Of a DNA stretch of 64,000 nt, positions 51,319-60,841 are shown piece after piece. The DNA comes from Kordia algicida OT-1. Its GTDB lineage: Bacteria > Bacteroidota > Bacteroidia > Flavobacteriales > Flavobacteriaceae. The stretch is from contig NZ_DS544873.1 in the NCBI RefSeq assembly GCF_000154725.1, positions 4,313,085 to 4,377,084 of the forward strand, read 5' to 3'. Position numbers and translations under genes: made by a program. The notes under the pieces were generated by a model. It was not told where the DNA came from, did not search any database, and was given only the letters and a program-made list of their open reading frames with translations. Numbering within the stretch: position 1 is the first letter of the stretch; every line of letters starts with the position of its first letter.

Positions 51319-54300
51319 TTATTCTTCAAGTCCTGCAAAAAGATGCTGGAATTGCTCAACATATCCTTGAAAAACGGTAACTTCTTTTTCAAAAAGTTCC
51401 TTTTGTCCGTTGGCATCAAGTAATTCGGTAAGACTCTTGTATTTTTCTAAATACCCGTAAATTTCTTCAAGTGCATTACTCTGTTCACTAAGTGGAACGC
51501 CTTTATAATAATCGAGATATTCTAAATATTTCTCTTTTACTTGATTGTAGGTTGCGAGTGCTTTTTCCGTTTTTCCAATTTTAAAATATCCATCAATAAA
51601 AGGCTCTGTAAAGATGTAATATCCAAAATGTTTGATTGGCATTTTTTCCAAAGCAAGATCGATGATGTCTTCTGCTTTATCATTTTTACCTTCTTTTACC
51701 AATTGTTCCACCAATTTTGCAAGGTTGGTACGATATGAAATACTCTGACGACGTGTTTGCGGATCGTGGTAAATATCATCACTTCCAGAATTTCCCCAAT
51801 CCCATTTCATCACGTTGTCATACATAAGGTCTGTATTTACACGTCCCATATCGTAATTGCTAGGCAATTTTGTTTCTATAGGAATCAGTTTATACACCAA
51901 ACCATCTAGTTGAAGGTAATCTTTCATCCAAATGTATTCTGCTTTGTCAAAACTTCCACCTGTAAAGTAAATTGGGCGTTCCCAGTCGTTTTGGTTTAAA
52001 ATATCAAGCATCATTAGGTTGTTCTTATAAATCGCTGTCTTTGGAAGTTCTATGTCAATATAATCGACCATTTTATCGTGGTCTTCTGGACTTACATATT
52101 TCTTAGCATTTTCCTTGTTGACAGGAACTCGGATTTTGGTCACAGGATAATACACAATATTTCGTTGGCTATCAGGAATATTGGTATCATCTACTTCGTA
52201 TACTTCATCAATTAAATACCCGTATTTAGTTTCTTTTTTATCACTTAAAACCCACTTCATAAAACGATCTAATTCCCAAACAGTACTATCTGCAATGGCA
52301 GGATGGCGTTCGTAACGTAGGTAATTTCGGGTTCCGTGTTTGTATTGATCGTGCGTCATTTCTGAAGGAACGGCTTCACTGTCAAACGCTTTCTTTTTCA
52401 TTTGATCGATATACCAATCTGTTCCAAGCAAACTTGTATTTATCGTTCGTACGTCAGTTCTATAATTTTCGATAGTTTGCGCATACCAAAGAGCAAAAGA
52501 ATCGTTGTCACCAATAGTAAATATGATAGAACCAACATCTTCCTGAATGGAGTTTAAGTAAGCTTTTGCAGTAGATTGTGCTGTATATCGATTTGATCTG
52601 TCGTGATCGTCCCAGTTTTGACTTGCCATTAACAATGGAACTGCTAATAGTGTGACTAAAGTAACTGCTCCTGCGGCAATTTTTCCATCAAGATATGATT
52701 TTAAAGAATCAAAAAGTGCGTAGACTCCATAACCTATCCAGATAGCAAATACGTAAAACGAACCTACTAAGGCATAGTCACGTTCTCTTGGTTCAAAAGG
52801 TCGTTCGCTTAAGAATATTTTTAAGGCAAGTCCAGTAAACAGGAAGAATACTAGCAATACCCAAAATTGTTTTGGCGCGCGCAGCAGTAAAAATACAAAC
52901 CCAATAATCCCTAAAATTAAAGGCAAAAAGTAATAGGTGTTTCTTGCTTTGTTTTCTAAAACGTCAGATGGAAGATTGTCTTGAGAAGCGCCCAAATGAA
53001 TTTCATCAATAAATTTAATTCCGCTTATCCAGTTTCCGTGATTGTCAAGTTTTCCTTGAATATCGTCTTGTCGTCCAACAAAATTCCACATAAAATAGCG
53101 CCAATACATATAGCCCATTTGATAGTTGAGTAGGTAATGTAGATTTTGTCCAAACGTAGGTGGTTTTACATTGATGTATTCTCGAATCTTTTTTAGATAC
53201 TTTTCAAAATCTTCTGCATAAATTTCACCGTTGGCAGCTCGTTTTTTGAAATCATTGATAATTTCTACGATTTGTGGCTCACTACGATATTCGGGTTTAA
53301 TCTCAAAATCCAACAAACCACTATATTCCATGTAGTTTACAGCGTGTTCGGAACTCCACATGCGTGGTAAAAAGCCTCTGTGTCGGCTATCGGAGTTTTG
53401 TTTTGCTCCTTTCCATTGGTTTACAATAACATATTTATCTAATGCTTCACTTTTCTCGTATCTAGGTTTGTCATCAATATATGGTTGCTTTTCGTCCAAT
53501 CCGCCATATATATCGGTATACATAGGTCCGTATAATACATGTGTTTCAGGATATTGCTCTAAATTGTAATATGCTAATAATAAATGAGCGTTTGAAGGTT
53601 GATTTTCATTTACAACAATATCAGAGTTGGCACGAATTGGAATCATAAACCAAGTAGAAAATCCGACCAATATAAACGCCAAACAAAGTGTAATGGTATT
53701 AAGTAAGCGGTAATTTTTTTTCCTTGTATAATTGATCGCAAAGTAAAATACTGCAATAAAGGTTAAGCCTGCAATGATATATCCTGAATTAAATGGCAAT
53801 CCAAACGTATTTACAAAAAACACTTCCATTTCCCAGAAGATACTCAGTGTAGTTGGCGGAATAAATTTAAACACAAACATGAGTACTGCAACAGAAATAA
53901 CGTTTGCTAAGATGAAGCCTGGAATGGTGGTTTTCTCGTAATTTTTAAAATAATAAATCATTCCCAACGCAGGTATTGTCAATAATCCCATCAAGTGAAC
54001 TCCAAAAGCAAGTCCAATAACTAACGAAATTAAAACAAGCCATTTGTCTCCTCTTGGTTTGTGCATCTCGTCTGCCCAACGCAATACCAACCAGAATAAT
54101 ACTGCCATCAAGCAAATTGCCATAGCGTATACTTCAGCTTCTACGGCGCTAAACCAAAAACTATCTGAAAACGTAAAAGCTAATGAACCTACAAGTCCAC
54201 TTCCTAAAACAGCAATCTTTTTTCCTTGTGTGAATTTTACATCTTCGTTGTTAGGATCTGAAGTATTTATTTTTTTCAGAGCAACCTTACGAACCAAATT

Positions 54301-54600
54301 GGTAATCGACCAAAACATGAATAATATGGTAAAAGCGCTCGAAAAAACAGACAAGTAATTTACCATCAATGCAACTTGTTCAGGTCCGGAAGCAAATGTG
54401 CCAAAAATGGCGCCCATCATTTGATAAAAAGGCGCTCCCGGCGGATGCCCAACTTGAAGGTTTGCAGAAGTTGCAATATATTCAGCACAATCCCAATAAC
54501 TTGCTGTTGGTTCAACAGTTAAGCTAAAAGTGATTAATGCGATTAAAAAAACTACCCATCCTAAAATGGTGTTCCATTTTTTAAAGTTCAAAGAAGTCAT
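51319..54600 (-). CDS. DUF2723 (TMEM260-like) membrane protein, probable glycosyltransferase
   Basis: A 1093-residue protein. The N-terminal DUF2723 domain is recognisable from LTVEPTASYWDCAEYIATSANLQ split over VGHPPGAPFYQMMGA, with Asp/Glu in the first loop as in GT-C enzymes. About 12 membrane spans fill residues 10-660, and a soluble C-terminal part (about 680-1093) has TPR-like helices at the end (AEDIIDLALEKMP, FKIGKTEKALATYNQV). The related eukaryotic TMEM260 is an O-mannosyltransferase; bacterial members are common in Bacteroidota and are probably protein glycosyltransferases. That activity is inferred. Confidence 0.88.
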   Translation of the reverse strand: MTSLNFKKWNTILGWVVFLIALITFSLTVEPTASYWDCAEYIATSANLQVGHPPGAPFYQMMGAIFGTFASGPEQVALMVNYLSVFSSAFTILFMFWSITNLVRKVALKKINTSDPNNEDVKFTQGKKIAVLGSGLVGSLAFTFSDSFWFSAVEAEVYAMAICLMAVLFWLVLRWADEMHKPRGDKWLVLISLVIGLAFGVHLMGLLTIPALGMIYYFKNYEKTTIPGFILANVISVAVLMFVFKFIPPTTLSIFWEMEVFFVNTFGLPFNSGYIIAGLTFIAVFYFAINYTRKKNYRLLNTITLCLAFILVGFSTWFMIPIRANSDIVVNENQPSNAHLLLAYYNLEQYPETHVLYGPMYTDIYGGLDEKQPYIDDKPRYEKSEALDKYVIVNQWKGAKQNSDSRHRGFLPRMWSSEHAVNYMEYSGLLDFEIKPEYRSEPQIVEIINDFKKRAANGEIYAEDFEKYLKKIREYINVKPPTFGQNLHYLLNYQMGYMYWRYFMWNFVGRQDDIQGKLDNHGNWISGIKFIDEIHLGASQDNLPSDVLENKARNTYYFLPLILGIIGFVFLLLRAPKQFWVLLVFFLFTGLALKIFLSERPFEPRERDYALVGSFYVFAIWIGYGVYALFDSLKSYLDGKIAAGAVTLVTLLAVPLLMASQNWDDHDRSNRYTAQSTAKAYLNSIQEDVGSIIFTIGDNDSFALWYAQTIENYRTDVRTINTSLLGTDWYIDQMKKKAFDSEAVPSEMTHDQYKHGTRNYLRYERHPAIADSTVWELDRFMKWVLSDKKETKYGYLIDEVYEVDDTNIPDSQRNIVYYPVTKIRVPVNKENAKKYVSPEDHDKMVDYIDIELPKTAIYKNNLMMLDILNQNDWERPIYFTGGSFDKAEYIWMKDYLQLDGLVYKLIPIETKLPSNYDMGRVNTDLMYDNVMKWDWGNSGSDDIYHDPQTRRQSISYRTNLAKLVEQLVKEGKNDKAEDIIDLALEKMPIKHFGYYIFTEPFIDGYFKIGKTEKALATYNQVKEKYLEYLDYYKGVPLSEQSNALEEIYGYLEKYKSLTELLDANGQKELFEKEVTVFQGYVEQFQHLFAGLEE

Positions 54601-54710
54601 GTAATACCTTTTAATTAAGACTAACGGCGAATTTAAGAATTTATCACATAAGAAGTGTATTTTTTTGGAAAACGTTAAGAATCATTTTGTGAAAATAAAT
54701 GAAAAAAATA

Positions 54711-54741
54711 TTTGGACTTCTCAAACTTTGTTTTAAATTTG
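54711..54741 (+). promoter_or_regulatory. Bacteroidota sigma-A promoter for tRNA-Gln
   Basis: TTTG (54711-54714), 19-bp spacer, then TAAATTTG (54734-54741), matching the TTTG-N17-20-TAnnTTTG consensus of Bacteroidota primary sigma factor promoters. The tRNA starts 19 bp downstream. Confidence 0.75.
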
Positions 54742-54759
54742 CAACCGCATTACAGCAAT

Positions 54760-54832
54760 TGGCCTATGGTGTAACTGGCAACACGTCTGGTTTTGGTCCA
54801 GAAGAGTCTAGGTTCGAGCCCTAGTAGGCCAA
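54760..54832 (+). tRNA. tRNA-Gln (anticodon TTG)
   Basis: A 73-nt cloverleaf: acceptor TGGCCTA pairs with TAGGCCA, D arm GTGT/ACAC, anticodon stem TCTGG/CCAGA with loop TTTTGGT (anticodon TTG), T arm CTAGG-TTCGAGC-CCTAG, and discriminator A. The genome does not encode the CCA end here. A terminator follows within 7 bp. Confidence 0.96.
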
Positions 54833-54838
54833 CAAAGC

Positions 54839-54868
54839 AAAATCCCGATCATTTAATCGGGATTTTTT
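54839..54868 (+). terminator. Intrinsic terminator after tRNA-Gln
   Basis: AATCCCGAT pairs with ATCGGGATT and is followed by a run of T. The gap from 54869 to 55346 has no gene; it contains only AT-rich DNA and a TATCTTTG (-7-like) at 55253. Confidence 0.9.
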
Positions 54869-55346
54869 GTTTGTAATAATTTACATTGTTAACGCTGAGA
54901 TAAGTTCTTATAGTATATATCGTCATATACTTCTATAGGTAAAGTGAAAAGCTTCTCTAAAAAGCAGAAAAAACTTTTTTATCCAATATCTTCATCAATA
55001 AATTACGTTTAAAATATTTTTCTTTAAGTGGTTAAAGCCGTAATTCTTCTGGAAAACATAAATTTTTTTAAGTTTTATATATTTTTTTTAAAACTAAAAT
55101 CATGGAAATTATTGTCATTCAAGGTATTGTGCTTTATAAAAATGTTAAAATTTCTAAAATTCTTTAACAAATAAGTAATTGTATATCAATATTATAAATT
55201 AATTTAATGTTAATATTAATACGTTTATATGCAATGTTGATAGTAATACTATTATCTTTGCGTTCGTAAATATTGAAATAGTGAATTCTTAAATGTTTCG
55301 CAGTATATTTACAAATATAAAAAGGAACGTTTTTAATGTAAAAAAA

Positions 55347-57017
55347 ATGGCAAATACTCAATTATCACCTTGGCAACGTTTTGTTGGCTTACTTCAATTA
55401 GAGAAAAAAGATATTTTGCAGATTCTATATTATGCCATATTTGCAGGAATCGTGGCATTGTCGCTTCCGTTGGGAATTCAGTCTATTATCAACCTTATAC
55501 AAGGCGCGCAGGTGTCTACTTCATGGGTTGTATTGGTCGTTTTGGTAACACTTGGTGTAATTTTTTCTGGAGCTTTACAGCTAATGCAATTGCGAATTAT
55601 AGAAACGGTTCAGCAGCGTATTTTTATGCGAGCTTCTTTTGAATTGAGTTATCGTTTTCCAAAAATTAGAATGGACGAATTACACAATTACTATCCGCCA
55701 GAATTGGCAAACCGCTTCTTTGATACATTAACCATTCAAAAAGGACTTTCTAAAATTTTGATAGACGTGCCATCAGCATTGCTACAAATTTTATTTGCTT
55801 TAATTCTACTATCATTTTATCATCCGTTTTTTATCATATTTGGTGTATTGCTAGTTGCGTTGATTTTTATCGTATTCAAATACACCGCAAGGAGAGGTTT
55901 GCAAACCAGCTTAGACGAGTCGAAAAATAAATATAAAGTAGCTCATTGGATTCAGGAAGTTGCCAGAACCATGGTAAGTTTCAAACTTTCAGGAAATACC
56001 AATCTCGCACTCAAAAAAAATGATGTATTGGTAGAAGGATATCTCAAAGCTCGTGAAAGTCATTTCCGTGTTCTGGTAATGCAATTCATTCAAATGATTT
56101 CATTTAAAGTATTAGTAACTGCTTCTTTGCTACTAATTGGTGGTGCTTTGGTGCTAAATCAAGAAATGAACATTGGACAGTTTGTTGCTGCCGAAATCAT
56201 TATCTTATTAGTCATTGGTTCGGTTGAAAAATTAATTGTAGGTTTAGAATCGTTCTACGACGTTTTAACTTCTATAGAAAAATTAGGGCAAGTAGTAGAC
56301 AAAGGTTTGGAACCGCAAGAAGGCGAAACGCCAAATTTTGAAGAAGAAATGGAAATTGAGTTAGACAATGTTTCGTATGAAGTTTCTAACAGAGAAAAAC
56401 CAATCTTAAAAGATATTTCATTTACAATCACGCCCAAAAGCAGAATTTTAATTCAAGGTGAAAGCGGTTCTGGAAAATCGAGTTTGTTACGATTGATCGC
56501 AGGAGTAAATGCGCCAACTTCAGGAAGTGTGTATGTCAATAAATTTTCAATAGAAAGTTTACATTTAAATTATTACCGAACACACTTAGGATTATCACTT
56601 TCAGAAGAAACACCATTTGAAGGAACAATCAGGGAAAATCTCGCATTTGGAAACGAAAATATCTCTGATGAAACAATTTTTTGGGCACTTGAAAAAGTAG
56701 GCTTAACACAATTCATTAAAGAACAACCACAAGGTTTGCGAACCATTTTAAATCCTGAAGGAAAACAAATTTCATACAATATTTCCAAGAAAATAGTATT
56801 GGCAAGAGCCATCATCAAAAAACCAAAGGTGTTGATTCTAGAAGATCCACTCGATCAATTTAATGAAGATGAAAGTAATAGAATTATTGACTTTATAACA
56901 GACAAATCAAATCCGTGGGCACTAATTGTTGTGAGTAGCAACGAACGTTGGAAAACAAATTGTGGCGGAATAATTACACTAGATAAAGGAGAAATTAAAG
57001 ATAGAAAGGCATGCTAA
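55347..57017 (+). CDS. ABC-type exporter subunit with degraded ATPase motifs
   Basis: About 556 residues from the ATG at 55347 (MANTQLSPWQRFVGLL); the reading from 55293 adds an unlikely 18 residues. Five or six membrane spans (about 20-300) are followed by an ABC nucleotide-binding domain. Walker A is intact (QGESGSGKSSLL, about 371), but the signature LSGGQ is replaced by YNISKK, Walker B reads VLILEDPLDQF (E-D order instead of D-E), and the switch His is missing (VVSSNERW). It overlaps the HlyD gene by 7 bp. It looks like a type I secretion exporter whose ATP hydrolysis is impaired or changed. Confidence 0.85.
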   Translation: MANTQLSPWQRFVGLLQLEKKDILQILYYAIFAGIVALSLPLGIQSIINLIQGAQVSTSWVVLVVLVTLGVIFSGALQLMQLRIIETVQQRIFMRASFELSYRFPKIRMDELHNYYPPELANRFFDTLTIQKGLSKILIDVPSALLQILFALILLSFYHPFFIIFGVLLVALIFIVFKYTARRGLQTSLDESKNKYKVAHWIQEVARTMVSFKLSGNTNLALKKNDVLVEGYLKARESHFRVLVMQFIQMISFKVLVTASLLLIGGALVLNQEMNIGQFVAAEIIILLVIGSVEKLIVGLESFYDVLTSIEKLGQVVDKGLEPQEGETPNFEEEMEIELDNVSYEVSNREKPILKDISFTITPKSRILIQGESGSGKSSLLRLIAGVNAPTSGSVYVNKFSIESLHLNYYRTHLGLSLSEETPFEGTIRENLAFGNENISDETIFWALEKVGLTQFIKEQPQGLRTILNPEGKQISYNISKKIVLARAIIKKPKVLILEDPLDQFNEDESNRIIDFITDKSNPWALIVVSSNERWKTNCGGIITLDKGEIKDRKAC

Positions 57018-58372
57018 ATATTTCAAATAATCAGCTTAATAAAAAAGTAAAACTTACGCAGTTTGCATCTGGTAAGCTTGTCTTTAATAAACAATATTAC
57101 AAGCAACTCAATAAGTTTTTGTTAACCTTTGCCATTGTGGGAATTATTGTGCTATTCCTTCCTTGGACACAAAATATTTCTGGACAAGGACAAGTCACAA
57201 CCTTGCGACCAGATCAGCGTCCGCAAACAATTCAATCACAAATTCCTGGGCGAATTGAGCAATGGTATGTTCGTGAAGGTGATTCAGTACGCAAAGGAGA
57301 CACTATTTTAAAAATATCTGAAGTAAAAAGTGAATACTTTGACGATAAATTGGTTGAAAGAACAGGCGATCAAATCAAAGCGAAATCTTCTTCGGTAGTT
57401 GCTTACAAAGGAAAAATTAGTGCTTTGGAGAGACAAGTTTCCGCTTTGTTACGTGAGCGTGATTTAAAACTAGAACAAACGCAAAACAAACTCTTGCAAG
57501 CAAAGCTGAAAATTAAAGGCGATAGTATCGATGTAGAAGCTGCTCGCATCAATAAAAACATTGCGCAACGTCAGTATGACCGAACGTTAACGTTGCAAAA
57601 AGAAGGTTTAAAAGCGGTAAAAGATGTAGAGGAAAAGCGTTTAAAATTGCAAGAAACGGAGGCAAAATTAATTTCACTTGAAAATAAATTTTTGGCGAAC
57701 AAAAACGACCTTATCAACGCAAAAATCGAATTATCTAAAACAAAAGCGGCATACGCAGACAAAATTTCAAAAGCGCAGAGTGATATGTTTACAGCGCAGT
57801 CAAGTCAGTTTGATACAGAAGCGCAAGTGACAAAATTAGAAAATCAATATACCAATTACAAAATCCGAAATGGTTTGCAGTACATTCTAGCGCCGCAAGA
57901 TGGTTTTATCAACAAAGCCTTAAAAGGTGGAATTGGAGAAACCTTTAAAGAAGGGGAAGAATTGGTAGGAATCATGCCTGCAAGTTATGAATTGGCAGTA
58001 GAAAGTTATGTGCGTCCAATTGATTTGCCATTAATTCACATTGGCGAAAAAGTCCGTATACAATTTGATGGTTGGCCTGCAATCATTTTCAGTGGTTGGC
58101 CAAATGTATCTTACGGAACTTATGGAGCCAAAGTAGTTGCAATTGAAAACTTTATCAGTGAAAACGGAAAATACAGAATATTACTTGCCCCAGACGAAAA
58201 CGATCACGATTGGCCAACGGCAATTCGAGTGGGTTCAGGAGCAAAAACAATCGCGCTATTAGACGATGTGCCAATTTGGTTTGAATTGTGGAGACAACTC
58301 AACAGTTTTCCACCAAACTACTATCAGCCAGAAGGAACAAGCGCAAAAAACAAAACAGCTAAGAAGAAATAA
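57011..58372 (+). CDS. HlyD-family membrane fusion protein
   Basis: A 453-residue adaptor with one N-terminal membrane span (about 34-53), a lipoyl/barrel-sandwich half (IPGRIEQWYVREGDSVRKGDTIL), a long coiled coil (about 120-270, KAKSSSVVAYKGKISALERQ onwards) and the second half (LQYILAPQDGFINKAL), then a beta-barrel domain (AVESYVRPIDLPLIHIGEKV). It bridges the inner-membrane exporter and the TolC-type channel. It overlaps the ABC gene by 7 bp and is 2 bp before the TolC-like gene, an uninterrupted export operon. Confidence 0.92.
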   Translation: MLNISNNQLNKKVKLTQFASGKLVFNKQYYKQLNKFLLTFAIVGIIVLFLPWTQNISGQGQVTTLRPDQRPQTIQSQIPGRIEQWYVREGDSVRKGDTILKISEVKSEYFDDKLVERTGDQIKAKSSSVVAYKGKISALERQVSALLRERDLKLEQTQNKLLQAKLKIKGDSIDVEAARINKNIAQRQYDRTLTLQKEGLKAVKDVEEKRLKLQETEAKLISLENKFLANKNDLINAKIELSKTKAAYADKISKAQSDMFTAQSSQFDTEAQVTKLENQYTNYKIRNGLQYILAPQDGFINKALKGGIGETFKEGEELVGIMPASYELAVESYVRPIDLPLIHIGEKVRIQFDGWPAIIFSGWPNVSYGTYGAKVVAIENFISENGKYRILLAPDENDHDWPTAIRVGSGAKTIALLDDVPIWFELWRQLNSFPPNYYQPEGTSAKNKTAKKK

Positions 58373-58374
58373 CT

Positions 58375-59775
58375 ATGAGATACATCTTTCTTTTACTTGT
58401 ATTTCTTTTCAGTGGAAATGTTACGGCTCAAATAGAAAATCCGTTGGACTCTATATTGTCTTTAGATGAATATCTTGGGTATGTAAAAACGTATCATCCT
58501 ATCGTGAAACAGGCAAATTTGATTATCAACGAAAGTGAAGCCAAATTGCTAAAAGCTCGTGGTGCGTTTGACCCGAAATTGGAAGTCGATTACAATCGTA
58601 AAAAATTCAAAAACACAGAATATTACGACAAACTTAATGCGACATTTAAAATTCCAACGTGGTATGGTGTCGAATTCAAAGCAAATTTTGAAGAAAATAC
58701 AGGTGAGTTCTTAAATCCTGAGTTAACCGTGCCAACCGATGGCTTATACAGCGCAGGAGTTTCGGTTTCGCTCGCAAGAGGTTTACTAATTAATGAACGA
58801 ATGGCAATGCTCAAACAAGCCAAACTATTCACACAACAAGCGCAAGTAGATCAGCAACTATTGGTCAATGAAATACTGTACGAAGCCGCAATAACCTATT
58901 TTAAATGGTTAAAATCTTATAGAAACAAAGAAGTATACGAATCCTTTTTGTCGAATGCGGCATTGCGTTTTGACGGAATCAAAAGAAGTTTTCGCGAAGG
59001 TGAAAAAGCCGCAATTGATACGCTTGAAGCGCGATTGACCTTAAACACCAGAAAATTAGACTTAGAAAAAGCGCGGATCAACTATGTAAAATCGTCATTG
59101 GAACTCTCTAATTTTTTATGGCTAAATAACAACACGCCTGTTGAACTCAGAGAAAATATTCAGCCAGATACAACTACGTTTGAACGTATTGACGAAATTT
59201 TGAATGTAACTGCGTTTGATAGTGAAGATTTTGATGTAGAAGCGCATCCAAAAATTCAGTCGCTCAACCTCAAATATGAAAGTTTACAACTCAACAGGCG
59301 ATTAAAACAAAATATGTTATTGCCAAAAATTGACTTGCAATACAACTTTCTGTCGCAAACACCAGACGAAGTAGGAACCTTTAATACGCAAAACTATAAA
59401 GCAGGATTAAACATCAGTTTTCCGTTATTCTTACGAAAAGAACGCGGAGATTTGCGCTTGGCGAAACTCAAACTACAAGACTTAGAATTTGAACGAACCA
59501 CCACACGCGTCACGCTCAAAAACAAAATTGACGCTGTAACACAGGAAATAAATTCATACATATTGCAAAATCAACTTACGGAACAATTGGTAAATGACTA
59601 TGAAGTCATGTTGCAAGCGGAAGAACGTAAATTTTTCTTAGGAGAAAGCTCGTTGTTTCTAGTAAATTCGCGAGAAGCAAAGCTAATAGAAAACAAAATA
59701 AAAGCCATTGATTTGGAAAACAAATATTTCAAAACCAAAGCAAGTTTATTCAATATTATGGCGAATTTGTTGTAG
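58375..59775 (+). CDS. TolC-family outer membrane efflux protein
   Basis: A 466-residue secreted protein with a signal peptide (MRYIFLLLVFLFSGNVTAQ). It has the two TolC repeats with long helices (LNESEAKLLKARGAFDPKLE-type start, KRSFREGEKAAIDTLEARLTL, and a late LGESSLFLVNSREAKLIENK). It is the outer-membrane channel of the preceding exporter and adaptor. A bidirectional terminator follows at 59796 before the convergent stress gene. Confidence 0.92.
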   Translation: MRYIFLLLVFLFSGNVTAQIENPLDSILSLDEYLGYVKTYHPIVKQANLIINESEAKLLKARGAFDPKLEVDYNRKKFKNTEYYDKLNATFKIPTWYGVEFKANFEENTGEFLNPELTVPTDGLYSAGVSVSLARGLLINERMAMLKQAKLFTQQAQVDQQLLVNEILYEAAITYFKWLKSYRNKEVYESFLSNAALRFDGIKRSFREGEKAAIDTLEARLTLNTRKLDLEKARINYVKSSLELSNFLWLNNNTPVELRENIQPDTTTFERIDEILNVTAFDSEDFDVEAHPKIQSLNLKYESLQLNRRLKQNMLLPKIDLQYNFLSQTPDEVGTFNTQNYKAGLNISFPLFLRKERGDLRLAKLKLQDLEFERTTTRVTLKNKIDAVTQEINSYILQNQLTEQLVNDYEVMLQAEERKFFLGESSLFLVNSREAKLIENKIKAIDLENKYFKTKASLFNIMANLL

Positions 59776-59795
59776 TAAAATGAAAAAGAAAAAGT

Positions 59796-59827
59796 AAAAA
59801 TCCCAATCGTCACAGATTGGGATTTTT
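59796..59827. terminator. Bidirectional intrinsic terminator
   Basis: AAAAATCCCAATC pairs with GATTGGGATTTTT around a 6-nt loop, with A-tract before and T-tract after, so it can stop both the TolC gene and the convergent Usp gene. Confidence 0.9.
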
Positions 59828-59861
59828 TAATAATATTTTTAGTTATTCAATCATTCAATCT

Positions 59862-60686
59862 TTAAATCTTAAAAGTAATCACAGGGCGCAACGCATGATT
59901 TACCAAATCTTCACTAATGCTTCCATTAAAAAAATGCGCCAAACCTTGTCGTCCATGTGTGCTCATTCCAATTAAATCGGCATCAATGGCGCGCGAAAAA
60001 TTCAAAATTCCGTGTTCAATAGTATCATCGTTGTAAATATGTGTTTCATGTTCGCCAAGTTCATCATAACTCGCAATAAAATCATTCATTTTCTTTTCTG
60101 CAGCAGCAGTAGTCACAAAACGATTTGGTGTATTTACAAACAACAAATGAAGCTTTGCGTTAAAGCTATTTGCAAAATCTACGGCTTGTTCGAATACCAA
60201 TTTTTGATCGTCGGTAAAATCAGAAGCAAACACAAAATTGCTCACATTAAAATTTTCAATATCATTCTTAATTACCAAAACAGGCGCATCTGCAGTACGA
60301 ACAACCTTCTCAGTATTTGAACCGATAAACATTTCTTTAATGCCAGAAACACCACTAGAACCCATCACAACCAAATCAATGTCATACTGTCTAATTGCCA
60401 TCGTGATGCCATCAAAAGCTTTGTGAGATTCCACAGTAACTTCTACATTAATTCCTTGCATAAAATCTTGCTGCATTGTTTTCTCAAAACGCTCATTGGC
60501 AATTTTCATAAAAAGTAATTGTTCGGGCACATCTAAATTTGTGTCTCCCGACAAAAGATGCGAAGGCATTTCGAGCATGTGCATCAAATAAATGGTTGCA
60601 TTATTTTGTCTGGCTAATGAAGCGGCAACTTTCAGTGCATAATCAGCTTGCTCTGAAAAATCGGTTGGAAGTAGAATTTTTTTCAT
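59862..60686 (-). CDS. Universal stress protein, tandem two-domain
   Basis: A 274-residue protein made of two UspA domains. The first opens KKILLPTDFSEQADYALKVA and ends VVMGSSGVSGIKEMFIGSNTEKV; the second opens NFVFASDFTDDQKLVFEQAVDF and ends IGMSTHGRQGLAHFFNGSISEDLV. Both G-x2-G-x9-G-(S/T) ATP-binding stretches are visible. Tandem Usps of this size are typical in Bacteroidota. It is monocistronic, converging on the TolC gene and diverging from the rimP operon. Confidence 0.94.
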   Translation of the reverse strand: MKKILLPTDFSEQADYALKVAASLARQNNATIYLMHMLEMPSHLLSGDTNLDVPEQLLFMKIANERFEKTMQQDFMQGINVEVTVESHKAFDGITMAIRQYDIDLVVMGSSGVSGIKEMFIGSNTEKVVRTADAPVLVIKNDIENFNVSNFVFASDFTDDQKLVFEQAVDFANSFNAKLHLLFVNTPNRFVTTAAAEKKMNDFIASYDELGEHETHIYNDDTIEHGILNFSRAIDADLIGMSTHGRQGLAHFFNGSISEDLVNHALRPVITFKI

Positions 60687-60770
60687 CTAACTATTAAGTT
60701 TTTAGTATAATAACTAAAGTTACAAATAAAATCCTTTGGTTGAATAGTTTTTAAGATTAGAAAAAATGTG

Positions 60771-60831
60771 TATATTTGCACCGTTATAAGACGAAAAGAA
60801 TACAAATGAGGGGACAGAAGTCCCCTCTTTT
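60771..60831 (+). promoter_or_regulatory. rimP-nusA-infB leader: -7 box and terminator-like hairpin
   Basis: TATATTTG (60771-60778) fits the Bacteroidota -7 box; the upstream element is weak. About 30 bp further, GAGGGGAC (60808-60815) pairs perfectly with GTCCCCTC (60820-60827) around an AGAA loop and is followed by TTTT. This intrinsic-terminator shape lies before rimP, so premature termination could limit the operon. A feedback role for NusA is an inference. Confidence 0.65.
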
Positions 60832-60841
60832 CATACTAAAA

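Noticed and set aside
54760-54832. tRNA-Gln as the integration site of an island
   Set aside because: No integrase or repeated tRNA 3' end lies next to it; the island found uses CGGTACTC repeats at 9.7 and 32.9 kb.
55347-59775. The ABC/HlyD/TolC operon as the exporter of the GRASP-with-SPASM peptide
   Set aside because: It lies 28 kb away, outside the island, has no C39 peptidase domain and has degraded ATPase motifs.
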